From JAGLTZ01 sp023135015 (lineage in GTDB: Bacteria; Blakebacterota; Blakebacteria; Blakebacterales; Blakebacteraceae): a stretch of 25,787 bases of DNA. A program made the translations under genes and the position numbers. Shown one piece after another: positions 1 to 7,715 of the stretch (positions are counted from its first letter, which is position 1; each line of letters opens with the position of its first letter). The notes beneath the pieces were generated by a model. That model did not search any database. It saw only the letters and a program-made list of their open reading frames with translations, and had not been told where the DNA came from. Where the stretch lies: the NCBI GenBank assembly GCA_030631625.1, contig DAOVKT010000018.1, forward strand, positions 1 to 25,787, in the 5' to 3' direction.

Positions 1-1
1 C

Positions 2-1639
2 CTGTGGTCCCACTGGATCTCGGGGATAATCCTGATCCCGCTATTGGGGACCTTTGCTGTCGCCCTGGTACCCAGGGACCGCCACAGCCTTCTTAAAGGC
101 ATCGCTTTCTGCTCAGGCCTGCTCGTCCTGGCAATGGTCGCGGCCCTCTGGGCCCATTTCGATCCCGACCAGGCCCAGTTCCAGTTCGTAGAAAATGCGG
201 TGTGGATACCGGGCATAGGCGCCGCCTACCACATTGGGCTCGATGGAATGAGCCTCCTTCTGGTGGCCCTGACCGCGCTGCTGTGTCCTGTTGCGCTGCT
301 GGGAACCTGGACGGCTGTCACAGAGCGCCTCAAAGGTTTTACCGCGTCCCTGCTGATGCTGGAAGCGGGTATGATCGGCGTTTTCGTCGCCCGTGACCTC
401 TTCCTCTTCTATGTTTTCTGGGAGGCGATGCTCATCCCGATGTACCTGCTGATAGGGATATGGGGAGGTCCAAGGCGCATATACGCGGCCGTTAAATTCA
501 TCCTTTTCACGCTCGTCGGCTCCTTCCTGATGCTGGTTGCCATCCTGGCACTCTACTTCCTGCACGGCAAGCTGACCGGATCCTACACATTCGACCTGGC
601 AGCCCTGGAACAGATCTCGATCCCGCTTGGAGCCCAGACGTGGCTCTTCCTGGCTTTCACACTGGCTTTCGCCATCAAGGTGCCGCTGTGGCCGCTTCAC
701 ACATGGCTGCCCGACGCCCACGTCGAGGCACCCACAATCGGCTCTGTGATCCTGGCGGGTGTACTCCTGAAGATGGGAACCTACGGCCTGCTCCGGTTCT
801 CACTCCCCCTCTTCCCCGTCGCGGCCACCATCGCGATGCCCTGGATGGCTGCTCTGGCAATTATCGGAATCCTCTACGGAGGGCTGATGGCCTGGGTACA
901 GAACGATATCAAGAGCCTGGTCGCCTACTCATCGATCGCGCACCTGGGCTTCGTCGTCCTCGGAATCTTCACCTTCCACGCAGGTGCGCTTTCCGGAAGC
1001 ATCCTGCAGATGGTCAACCACGGCCTTTCCACCGGAGCCCTCTTCCTCCTGGTGGGCTTCATATACCAGCGCCGCCACACCAGAGATATCGGGGATTTCG
1101 GGGGGTTGGCCAAGGTTATGCCGGTATATGCGGCCTTCCTGCTCATCGTGGCGCTCTCATCGGCCGGACTGCCCGGCCTCAACGGCTTTGTTGGGGAGTT
1201 ACTGATACTTCTGGGCGTCTACCAGGTAAACCCGTGGCTTGCCGTATTCGCGGTGCCCGGCATAGTAATTGCCGCCCTCTACCTGCTGCGGATGCTGCGG
1301 GGGGTGCTCTTCGGACCTCTCGACAAGGAGGAAAACCGCGTACTCACCGATCTAGACCTGCGCGAAACTCTCAGCCTGGTACCGATCCTTATATTCATAG
1401 TACTTATCGGAGTCTATCCTAAGCCGTTCCTGAGGCCGCTGGAGCCTGTCGCCACCCGGATCGAGGCGCGCATGCGGGCGGTCCGCGCCCAACCGGTGAG
1501 GTTCGTCCAGGACACCACCGGCGATGTTGACTCCGATGATGCTGTCTCCAGGGAGGATAAGGCCGACGGAGGCGCCGCAGGCGAAGCCGGAATGGCCCCA
1601 GCTGCCCCGGATGCGTTGGATGAGGGAGGGGTGAGATGA
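2..1639 (+). CDS. nuoM: NADH-quinone oxidoreductase subunit M (5' end cut by window)
   Basis: Membrane-arm antiporter-like subunit of respiratory Complex I, one of the proton-pumping subunits. The frame is open to the left edge of the window (reading LWSHWISGIILIPLLGTF), so the gene starts upstream; the TTG at 44 is not the real start. Visible family hallmarks are FYVFWEAMLIPMYLLIG, with the conserved membrane Glu, and FAIKVPLWPLHTWLPDAHVE with the conserved Lys, followed by APTIGSVILAGVLLKMGTYG. About a dozen or more hydrophobic segments follow one another. The last roughly 55 residues form an acidic, Ala/Gly/Asp-rich hydrophilic tail that most NuoM proteins lack. The stop overlaps the nuoN start by four bases (ATGA), indicating translational coupling in a nuo operon whose other genes lie to the left. 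Confidence 0.95.
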   Translation: MWSHWISGIILIPLLGTFAVALVPRDRHSLLKGIAFCSGLLVLAMVAALWAHFDPDQAQFQFVENAVWIPGIGAAYHIGLDGMSLLLVALTALLCPVALLGTWTAVTERLKGFTASLLMLEAGMIGVFVARDLFLFYVFWEAMLIPMYLLIGIWGGPRRIYAAVKFILFTLVGSFLMLVAILALYFLHGKLTGSYTFDLAALEQISIPLGAQTWLFLAFTLAFAIKVPLWPLHTWLPDAHVEAPTIGSVILAGVLLKMGTYGLLRFSLPLFPVAATIAMPWMAALAIIGILYGGLMAWVQNDIKSLVAYSSIAHLGFVVLGIFTFHAGALSGSILQMVNHGLSTGALFLLVGFIYQRRHTRDIGDFGGLAKVMPVYAAFLLIVALSSAGLPGLNGFVGELLILLGVYQVNPWLAVFAVPGIVIAALYLLRMLRGVLFGPLDKEENRVLTDLDLRETLSLVPILIFIVLIGVYPKPFLRPLEPVATRIEARMRAVRAQPVRFVQDTTGDVDSDDAVSREDKADGGAAGEAGMAPAAPDALDEGGVR

Positions 1640-3096
1640 TGTTCGGGGAGCTCTACTCATGGAGTGCGGTCGCCCCGGCGGTGACCGTCCTGGCGGCGGC
1701 CGCCATTGTATTGGTCGTCGATCTCTTTGTCAGACCGGGGCACAGGCTCATACCGTGGCTTGCGGCAGCCGGGCTGCTTGCCGGGATAGTAGTGAGCGCG
1801 CTTATGTGGGGGACGCGCGAAAAGGCTTTCAGCGGCGCGTGGTTTCTGGGCGAGTACTCGATATTTTTCTACATCCTCTTCTGCGCAGTCGCCATTGTAA
1901 CGGTTATCCTCTCCACAGCCCACGAAGAGCGCCGCGGCCGTTTCCCGGGTGAGTACTACTCGCTTCTCTTATTCAGCGTGGTCGGCATGATGGCGATGGC
2001 CTCGGCCGAAGACCTCATCACTCTGATCATCGGGCTGGAGACCATGAGCCTATGCGCCTACGTTCTGGTGGGCCTCAACCGGTGGGAGCGGCGCAGCGGC
2101 GAAGGAGCCATCAAGTATTTCCTCCTGGGGGCGTTTGCATCGGCATTCCTCATCTATGGTACCGCCCTTATCTATGGCGCTACGGGAACGACCGGCTTCG
2201 ACGGGATAGCAGCATTCATGGAAGATTCCACAGAGGGTCCCGGCCTGCTTCTGCTGAGCGGTGCCTTACTGCTGCTGGTTGGGCTCGGTTTCAAGGTGGC
2301 TGCCGTCCCGTTCCATATGTGGGCACCCGACGCCTACCAGGCCGCGCCCACACCCATCACGGGATTTATGGCAACCGCTGTGAAGGCCGCGGGGTTTGCG
2401 GCTGTAGTAAAGATATTCGGTCTGCTACTGGCGACACCGGCCACCTCTATCCAGAACGTGATCTGGTGGATCGCGTTGCTCTCGATGGTCGTGGGCAACT
2501 TTGCCGCCATCGCACAGATGAACCTCAAGAGGATGCTCGCATACTCAAGTGTGGCACATGTCGGCTACCTTCTCACCGCCGTCGTAGGCAGCGCGCCCTC
2601 CTCCTCTCCCCTGGGAGGCACAGGCGTTCTTTACTATCTGGCGGCATATGCCCTGATGACGCTGGGAGCTTTTTCAGTGCTGGTCGTGGCCGGTGGCGGA
2701 GCCGACCGTCGCGAAACCCTGACCGACCTGGCCGGACTGGCAGGAAAGAGCCCTGCGCTGGCCCTTGCAATGACCATCTTCATGGTCAGCCTGTCCGGTA
2801 TACCGCCGACTGTCGGCTTCTTCGGGAAGTTCTACGCATTCGGCGCCGCCGTGCAGTCGGGATACATAGGCCTGGCGGTGGTGGGAGTTCTCACGAGCGT
2901 CGTGGCCGTTTTCTACTACTTCCGCGTTGTCGTGTACATGTATATGAAACCCCCTGAAAAGACTTATCTACCATACGGCCGACCCCGACTGGCCAATCTC
3001 ACCGTCGGGATTCTCGCGATCGCAGTCCTGTACGCGGGGATATTCCCCGAGACACTGCTTCAACTGGCCAGACATGCATTCCTCAGCCTTTTCTGA
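1636..3096 (+). CDS. nuoN: NADH-quinone oxidoreductase subunit N
   Basis: Third antiporter-like membrane subunit of Complex I, working beside NuoM and NuoL in quinone-coupled proton translocation. The 486-residue length is normal for the family. It shows EDLITLIIGLETMSLCAYVLVGL with the membrane Glu, GLGFKVAAVPFHMWAPDAYQ with the conserved Lys, and AYSSVAHVGYLL. The chain is a continuous series of transmembrane segments. The start codon lies in the ATGA overlap with nuoM, and nuoM-nuoN as the last two genes is the classical operon order. The next gene starts inside the last 23 bases in another frame. The sequence gives no reason to suspect damage. Confidence 0.96.
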   Translation: MMFGELYSWSAVAPAVTVLAAAAIVLVVDLFVRPGHRLIPWLAAAGLLAGIVVSALMWGTREKAFSGAWFLGEYSIFFYILFCAVAIVTVILSTAHEERRGRFPGEYYSLLLFSVVGMMAMASAEDLITLIIGLETMSLCAYVLVGLNRWERRSGEGAIKYFLLGAFASAFLIYGTALIYGATGTTGFDGIAAFMEDSTEGPGLLLLSGALLLLVGLGFKVAAVPFHMWAPDAYQAAPTPITGFMATAVKAAGFAAVVKIFGLLLATPATSIQNVIWWIALLSMVVGNFAAIAQMNLKRMLAYSSVAHVGYLLTAVVGSAPSSSPLGGTGVLYYLAAYALMTLGAFSVLVVAGGGADRRETLTDLAGLAGKSPALALAMTIFMVSLSGIPPTVGFFGKFYAFGAAVQSGYIGLAVVGVLTSVVAVFYYFRVVVYMYMKPPEKTYLPYGRPRLANLTVGILAIAVLYAGIFPETLLQLARHAFLSLF

Positions 3097-3931
3097 TAGA
3101 AGGTCCCTCCTCCTGGTAACTCTCCTGATCCTGACCGCGATCTGCATGCCTCCAGAGAGCGCGTTCGGCCAGCTGACAAGCAGTAAGAACGTAGTAATCC
3201 TCCCCTTCATCGCCTCCAGCTCGGATACTTCTCTGGCCGCTGATCTGTACGAGAACTTCCTGCTCGGGGTCCGCAGGCCGCGGTCTGGGGCGATCGTGAT
3301 ACAGACCGATACCGAGGACGATCTGACGCAGCGGGATATCGCCGGGATATTGAGCGAAACAACATCCATGGGATCCTACGCGAACCGGACAGGTGCGGCT
3401 TTTCTTCTCTGCGGTGCGGTCAAACGGCTGCACGAGGGTAAAGTCCAGGTTACACTGGCCCTCTACGGAACAGATGACAATATGATGCTGGCCACAGACT
3501 CGCATGTTTTCCAGGACGCAAACCAGGCGCGAACCGGCATGCCTGAGATGGCCCGCGATAATACGCACCCCCGCTATTTCACACCCTCCGACACTCCTAT
3601 CATCTATTCGATGATCGTACCTGGTGCCGGCCAGCTCATCATGGGTGAAACGGTACACGCGGTCGCCAGTGTCGGATTACTGGTCGCAGCAGTTACACTC
3701 AGCCCGACGGGATCACCCGAGGATCAAGCATGGCGCAGGAAACAGCTACGGAAAAACAAGACTTCTTATATCGCTTTGGCCTGGGTTTGCAATGTTCTCG
3801 ACACGGTGGTTTTATGCCAGCGCAGGCTCGGGGGAGTCGACGCGCGGCCGTTCTTCTCCATTGTCGAATCCGCCTCCGATGACCCGGAAGGGTCATCCAG
3901 GTCCCTCTTTGGAATAAGACTGCGTTGGTGA
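3074..3931 (+). CDS. Secreted or periplasmic protein, TolB-N/FlgO-like N-terminus and DUF5683-like C-terminus
   Basis: Function unknown. Residues 9-32 look like a signal peptide (RRSLLLVTLLILTAI, cleavage near AFGQ), so the product is exported. The next part, about residues 38-130, begins KNVVILPFIA and continues LAADLYENFLLG, resembling the alpha/beta fold at the front of TolB-, CsgG- or FlgO-type envelope proteins. After residue 170 comes SMIVPGAGQLIMGE plus two hydrophobic stretches, which recalls the membrane-associated DUF5683 pattern (PGxGQ followed by hairpin helices). The protein ends with an aromatic residue in LFGIRLRW. The ATG lies inside nuoN and no Shine-Dalgarno site is evident, so translation probably depends on coupling to nuoN. 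Both family assignments are by eye. Confidence 0.72.
   Translation: MHSSAFSDRRSLLLVTLLILTAICMPPESAFGQLTSSKNVVILPFIASSSDTSLAADLYENFLLGVRRPRSGAIVIQTDTEDDLTQRDIAGILSETTSMGSYANRTGAAFLLCGAVKRLHEGKVQVTLALYGTDDNMMLATDSHVFQDANQARTGMPEMARDNTHPRYFTPSDTPIIYSMIVPGAGQLIMGETVHAVASVGLLVAAVTLSPTGSPEDQAWRRKQLRKNKTSYIALAWVCNVLDTVVLCQRRLGGVDARPFFSIVESASDDPEGSSRSLFGIRLRW
3878..3897. other. Perfect 8-bp stem with GGAA tetraloop at the 3' end of the nuo transcript
   Basis: GATGACCC, loop GGAA, then GGGTCATC form a perfect hairpin with a GNRA-type loop. It lies about 30 bases before the stop codon of the secreted-protein gene that ends the nuo run. There is no strict T-tract after it (the following bases are pyrimidine-rich, CCCTCTTT), so it is not a textbook intrinsic terminator. 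It could be a 3'-end stabiliser or a weak or Rho-assisted terminator, or chance in a coding sequence. Confidence 0.4.
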
Positions 3932-3957
3932 TTCAGAAATCTGGTGAAACGCGACAG

Positions 3958-3986
3958 TTGAGCCTTCGCTGATGAGAGCCTATGAG
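3958..3986 (+). promoter_or_regulatory. Candidate sigma-70-type promoter for the GH123-type gene
   Basis: TTGAGC (3958-3963) and TATGAG (3981-3986) are separated by exactly 17 bases, each matching consensus at four of six positions. The predicted transcript would begin near 3993, which fits a translation start at 4131 better than the ATG at 3972. Confidence 0.35.
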
Positions 3987-4130
3987 AACAGTCGTTTCCG
4001 CATGAAAACATTTAGTGCCCCGAGTCAGAGGTCCGTTAATGAACCGAGGGCACCGATACGCCGCTCTGGCAAGGCGCGTCGACGAGGAATAGCAGGGCTA
4101 TTGCGAGGAGAGGCAACACGGCCAGGGCGG

Positions 4131-5900
4131 ATGGAGCGGTGTCTGAATTCTGACGGATCTCTGATTCGGGGCATTATAGCCACCCTGGCAGTGACGATTC
4201 TGGTATTCACGGACATTTTGGCCGCCACGACTGCCCTCGCGCAGGAAGAAAGGATTGTCGAAGGGCAGCAGATCTACGAAACCCGCTGGGAGGGGATCAG
4301 CGACGGGTTGTTCGGTGCGGTAGGATCGATCGATGTACGGTACAGCCGCAACACAGTACCCCGAACGGACGGTTCAACAGACTGGGCCGCGACGGCCTGG
4401 CGCGGCGAAAGGGTCAGCGGGCAGTTCGTGCTCTGGACAAAAACAGGCACGGAACAGGTAAGGCTGTCGGTCACACGCCCGGTCAGCCGCTCAGGTGAGG
4501 AGATACCGCCATCATCCATCCGGCCCTGTTTCGTGAGCTACGTGCTGGGAGACGGAGATCTGCACGGTGACGTGCTCGACCCGGTCGAGCGTCTGGACAT
4601 TCCCCCGCAATCCGTCCAACCGATCTGGCTGTCAATAGATGTGCCGGCAGGCATCAGACCGGGTACCTATGAAGGCGGGTTGACGGTGAGGGCCGCGGGC
4701 ACCACACCCCTCACTTTCAACATATCGATCGAGGTTCTGCCCAACACCCTCCCCCCGCCAAGGCAATGGTCGTTCCACCTGGACCTGTGGCAGAATCCAT
4801 GGGCTGTGGCACGCTACCACAGGGTAAGACCGTGGTCGGAGGAACACTGGTCGCTGTTGAGACCGCATCTGGAGATGCTGGCGCAGATCGGGCAGAAGTG
4901 TCTCACTACCACTATCGTCAACCGACCCTGGAACGGGCAGACCTTCGATCCCTACAGCACAATGGTCAGATGGAGGCGCGAGGACGACGGTGGCTGGTCG
5001 TTCGACTACTCGCTCTTTGACGAATACGTCCGTTTCGGCGCCGAATGCGGTCTGGACGGAGCTATCAACTGTTACTCGATGGTGCCCTGGGGCTACCGCT
5101 TCTACTACCACGAGGCCCGAACGGGCGATCTGGAGTGGATCGAGGCACGGCCCGGCTCCGAGCAGTACAGCGATATGTGGACCGCTTTTCTATCCAGCTT
5201 TTCGACACATCTGAGGCAACTCGGATGGTTCGAACGTATTGTAATCGCCATGGACGAGCGCTCCGTGGAGGACATGCTCCAGGTCGTCTCACTCGTACGC
5301 GAAGTTGATCCGGAGCTCAAGCTGGCTCTTGCGGGCGGCGACCACCAGGAGCTGTACGATGCGGTCCACGACTACTGTTTCTACATAGGGAACCGCATAG
5401 AGCCGGAACTGATGGCCAGCCGCAGGCGGCTGGGTCATATCTCGACCTTCTATGTGTGCTGCAACCCGCCGAGGCCCAACACATTCACCTTCAGCCCACC
5501 CCCCGAATCGGCGTGGCTCGGCTGGTTCGCGGCTGCAAACCACTACGACGGCATGCTGAGGTGGGCTGCCATCAGCTGGACACGTGATCCGCTCGAGGAC
5601 ACCAGCTTCGGCAACTGGCCTGCGGGGGACTGCTTCCTTCACTATCCGGGCCCTCGCAGCTCAATCCGCTTCGAAAGGCTGCGCGAGGGGATTCAGGACT
5701 ACGAGAAGATCCTCATCCTGCGCACCTTCCTGGAGGCTAGAGGGTCCTCAGGCATCAGAGGTATCGATCTGCTCGACGAGGCACTCTCCCCTTTCAGATA
5801 CCCCGACCCGGGTGACGACGAAGCACTGGCGGGGAACCTGGCCAGGGCCAAACGCATACTGGAAGAGCTTTCACTGCAGATTAGCAAGCAGGCCCGCTAG
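4131..5900 (+). CDS. Secreted glycoside hydrolase, GH123/DUF4091 type
   Basis: Probable exported glycosidase. GH123 enzymes characterised elsewhere are beta-N-acetylgalactosaminidases using a neighbouring Asp-Glu pair in substrate-assisted catalysis. Here the matching pair is in VIAMDERSVEDM, Asp375-Glu376 counted from the ATG at 4131. A beta-sandwich-like N-terminal region (about residues 40-205, ending in PAGIRPGTYEGGLTVRA) precedes a barrel region of the GH123/DUF4091 pattern (FHLDLWQNPWAVARYH) and a C-terminal GIQDYEKILILR segment typical of DUF4091 proteins. The frame is open back to an ATG at 3972, but that extra 53-residue part is Arg-rich and non-descript; starting at 4131 gives a clean signal peptide cleaved near ALAQEE. 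The 3' end overlaps the convergent DUF1634 gene by 30 bases. The substrate is not predictable. Confidence 0.72.
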   Translation: MERCLNSDGSLIRGIIATLAVTILVFTDILAATTALAQEERIVEGQQIYETRWEGISDGLFGAVGSIDVRYSRNTVPRTDGSTDWAATAWRGERVSGQFVLWTKTGTEQVRLSVTRPVSRSGEEIPPSSIRPCFVSYVLGDGDLHGDVLDPVERLDIPPQSVQPIWLSIDVPAGIRPGTYEGGLTVRAAGTTPLTFNISIEVLPNTLPPPRQWSFHLDLWQNPWAVARYHRVRPWSEEHWSLLRPHLEMLAQIGQKCLTTTIVNRPWNGQTFDPYSTMVRWRREDDGGWSFDYSLFDEYVRFGAECGLDGAINCYSMVPWGYRFYYHEARTGDLEWIEARPGSEQYSDMWTAFLSSFSTHLRQLGWFERIVIAMDERSVEDMLQVVSLVREVDPELKLALAGGDHQELYDAVHDYCFYIGNRIEPELMASRRRLGHISTFYVCCNPPRPNTFTFSPPPESAWLGWFAAANHYDGMLRWAAISWTRDPLEDTSFGNWPAGDCFLHYPGPRSSIRFERLREGIQDYEKILILRTFLEARGSSGIRGIDLLDEALSPFRYPDPGDDEALAGNLARAKRILEELSLQISKQAR

Positions 5901-6194
5901 CATCAGAAGCAGGATAATTCCGGCAACAACCGACAGCAGCCGCCGGTCCCTGCCGTGCAGCGCCTCGTATCCAACCCAGAGGGCCGAAACTACCGGTATG
6001 CAAAGCAGCAGGAGAATGCCCGCTTTCAGCACGGCCTCTGCGGGGCTCCAGCCTGCCAGGGGAAACAGCAGACCTATAAGCATCAGAATGAGCGCGCCCG
6101 AATATCCATACCGGTAAACCACAGAAAGTCCAGAAGTCAGCCGGGATTCGGGGACCTTTGCGGTGGCGGGCCTATTCATACCGGGCCTGTTCAT
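5871..6194 (-). CDS. DUF1634 family small membrane protein
   Basis: 107-residue protein with three hydrophobic segments (starting near YGYSGALILMLIGLL, AVLKAGILLLLCIP and SVVAGIILLLMLAGLL), the usual size and layout of DUF1634. Members of this family very often lie directly beside TauE/SafE permease genes and are presumed accessory subunits; the biochemical role is unknown. The start codon overlaps the stop of the upstream permease gene by four bases (ATGA), so the two are translationally coupled. A much longer open frame runs upstream of this start, but that part is only the opposite reading of the permease gene. A second in-frame ATG lies at 6179. Confidence 0.82.
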   Translation of the reverse strand: MNRPGMNRPATAKVPESRLTSGLSVVYRYGYSGALILMLIGLLFPLAGWSPAEAVLKAGILLLLCIPVVSALWVGYEALHGRDRRLLSVVAGIILLLMLAGLLANLQ

Positions 6195-6961
6195 GCAAAT
6201 ACCCCCCAACTCATCCTGATAGCCACGATGATAAGAACGAACACGAAGGCCCTGCGCAGCCCTCCGGCTTCTATCTTCACAGCTAACCGCGGACCCAGCC
6301 GGGCACCAATCAGAACGCCAAGAACCAGCGGCGCGGCCAACTCGAGAATCAGTTCGCCCCGCACGTAGTAAGCGATACAGCCGACAGCCGCTGTCAGGCC
6401 CATCATGAAAGTGCTGGTCGAGGTCGAACGGTGAATTGGCGCGCCGAGCAGAAGATTCAGGATGGGGACCTTGAGGACCCCCCCACCCACACCCAAGGTG
6501 CCCGAGATACAGCCGGCGGCACCCGAACCGATAAGCGCAATCGAAGTGGCCTGAAACTGATCTGTATCGTGTTGTGCCCTCCTTACCTTCTTCCCCATCC
6601 ACATATTCCAGGCGGTATACAGAAGCAGCATGCTGAAAAGCACGAAAATGGTGTCTTCGGGCACGAAGCCTGCCGCGATGCTGCCGATAATCACGCCCAC
6701 AATTGTCGTCAGCTCCAGGGTGAGACCGACCCGAACCAGCGGCAATCCCCGCTTCATATAACCAGCGCTTGAGGATATGGATGTAGCGACGACACCCACC
6801 AGGCTCGCCGCGACTGCGAAGTGGGCCGGCACCTTGAGAAGCAGGATGAGAACAGGAACGATCAGTATCCCGCCCCCCAGTCCGAGGACCGCCCCCAGCA
6901 ACCCCGCGCAAAAACCGGTCAGTACGTAAAGGAGAGCGCTGAGCCCTACAGGCTCGATCAT
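6191..6961 (-). CDS. TauE/SafE family (DUF81) anion exporter-like permease
   Basis: Integral membrane protein of 256 residues with about eight hydrophobic helices arranged as two repeats. Each repeat opens with a glycine-rich motif (FCAGLLGAVLGLGGGILIVPVL and SGTLGVGGGVLKVPILNLL), the hallmark of the TauE/SafE family. Family members move sulfite, sulfoacetate, other organosulfur anions or small carboxylates; the cargo here is not deducible. The start at 6961 was preferred over the longer frame from 7018 because it begins exactly where the racemase gene stops (TGATG overlap) and gives a normal family N-terminus. The DUF1634 gene follows with another overlap. Confidence 0.9.
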   Translation of the reverse strand: MIEPVGLSALLYVLTGFCAGLLGAVLGLGGGILIVPVLILLLKVPAHFAVAASLVGVVATSISSSAGYMKRGLPLVRVGLTLELTTIVGVIIGSIAAGFVPEDTIFVLFSMLLLYTAWNMWMGKKVRRAQHDTDQFQATSIALIGSGAAGCISGTLGVGGGVLKVPILNLLLGAPIHRSTSTSTFMMGLTAAVGCIAYYVRGELILELAAPLVLGVLIGARLGPRLAVKIEAGGLRRAFVFVLIIVAIRMSWGVFA

Positions 6962-7701
6962 CAGGTTCCACCAGCCGGAATCATCGGATATTCCACCCTT
7001 CCCGTTGCCTGCTCCCACGCCGCGCGGGCGTGTACAGATGTTGTATCCAGGATAGGCACACCTGCCGACCCTCCCCGGGTCAGCAGCTCCAGCTCGGTAC
7101 AGCCTAAAAGTACCGCATCGGCTCCGGCATCCAACAGGTGCTTTCCGATCTCCGAGAAGGCGGAAACGCTCTCGGGTAGCACCTCCCCACGCACCAGTTC
7201 TTCATAGATGATGCGGTGAATGATTTCCTGTTCCTGCTCGGAGGGGATAACTACCTCCAGCCCCCGTTCTGCCATGGCATCCGCATAAAACCCATCCGAC
7301 ATTGTAAACCTGGTACCGGTCAGACCCAGCCGCTTATAGCCCACCTCATCAGCAGCCCTGGCAACAGCGTCGAAAATGCTCAGGAGCGGCCGCGAGAACC
7401 TCAGTTGGGGCACAACCTTATGAATGGTATTGGTCGCTATCAGCAGAAAATCCGCTCCCGCCGCCGTCAATGCATCCCCTTCCGCCTGGACAAGATCCCT
7501 GACTCTGTCCCAGTCATCTTCGTGTGAAGCATTACTTATTAGCTGGAAGGGTATGCTGCCTATCAAGATGTGTGGATAAGTATGCTCTCCGGTCGCCTCG
7601 TAGTGGAGCCGTACCATCGCCTGGTAATACGTCACGGTCGACTGGGGGCTCATGCCACCAATAATGCCCACACAACGGGCCGGAACTGTCGGCTGATCCA
7701 C
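6961..7701 (-). CDS. Aspartate/glutamate racemase family protein
   Basis: PLP-independent amino acid racemase family, two-domain alpha/beta protein of about 246 residues. It opens with VGIIGGMSPQSTVTYY, and the two catalytic positions are seen in IATNTIHK and LLGCTELELL. The first, usually Cys, is Thr (Thr96 in the longer reading), while the second Cys is kept (Cys207). A Thr/Cys pair is known from E. coli YgeA, which has unusual L-to-D direction preference, so this protein may behave alike or act on another substrate. I chose the GTG at 7701 because AGGAG lies eight bases upstream; a GTG at 7719 overlapping the rtcB stop would add six residues. It is coupled to rtcB upstream and the permease downstream. 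Confidence 0.85.
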   Translation of the reverse strand: MDQPTVPARCVGIIGGMSPQSTVTYYQAMVRLHYEATGEHTYPHILIGSIPFQLISNASHEDDWDRVRDLVQAEGDALTAAGADFLLIATNTIHKVVPQLRFSRPLLSIFDAVARAADEVGYKRLGLTGTRFTMSDGFYADAMAERGLEVVIPSEQEQEIIHRIIYEELVRGEVLPESVSAFSEIGKHLLDAGADAVLLGCTELELLTRGGSAGVPILDTTSVHARAAWEQATGRVEYPMIPAGGT

Positions 7702-7715
7702 AGAATGAACTCCTC

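Noticed and set aside
2052..2957. 301-codon plus-strand frame inside nuoN
   Set aside because: Arg/Pro/Gly-rich shadow of nuoN in another frame with no start context.
3972..4130. N-terminal 53-codon extension of the GH123-type gene
   Set aside because: It is basic and featureless, precedes a normal signal peptide, and a candidate promoter runs into it.
6195..6971. Upstream part of a 366-codon open frame on the minus strand containing the DUF1634 gene
   Set aside because: It is low-complexity, Arg- and Gly-rich and overlaps the clear TauE/SafE permease frame; only the part from 6194 downwards looks like protein.
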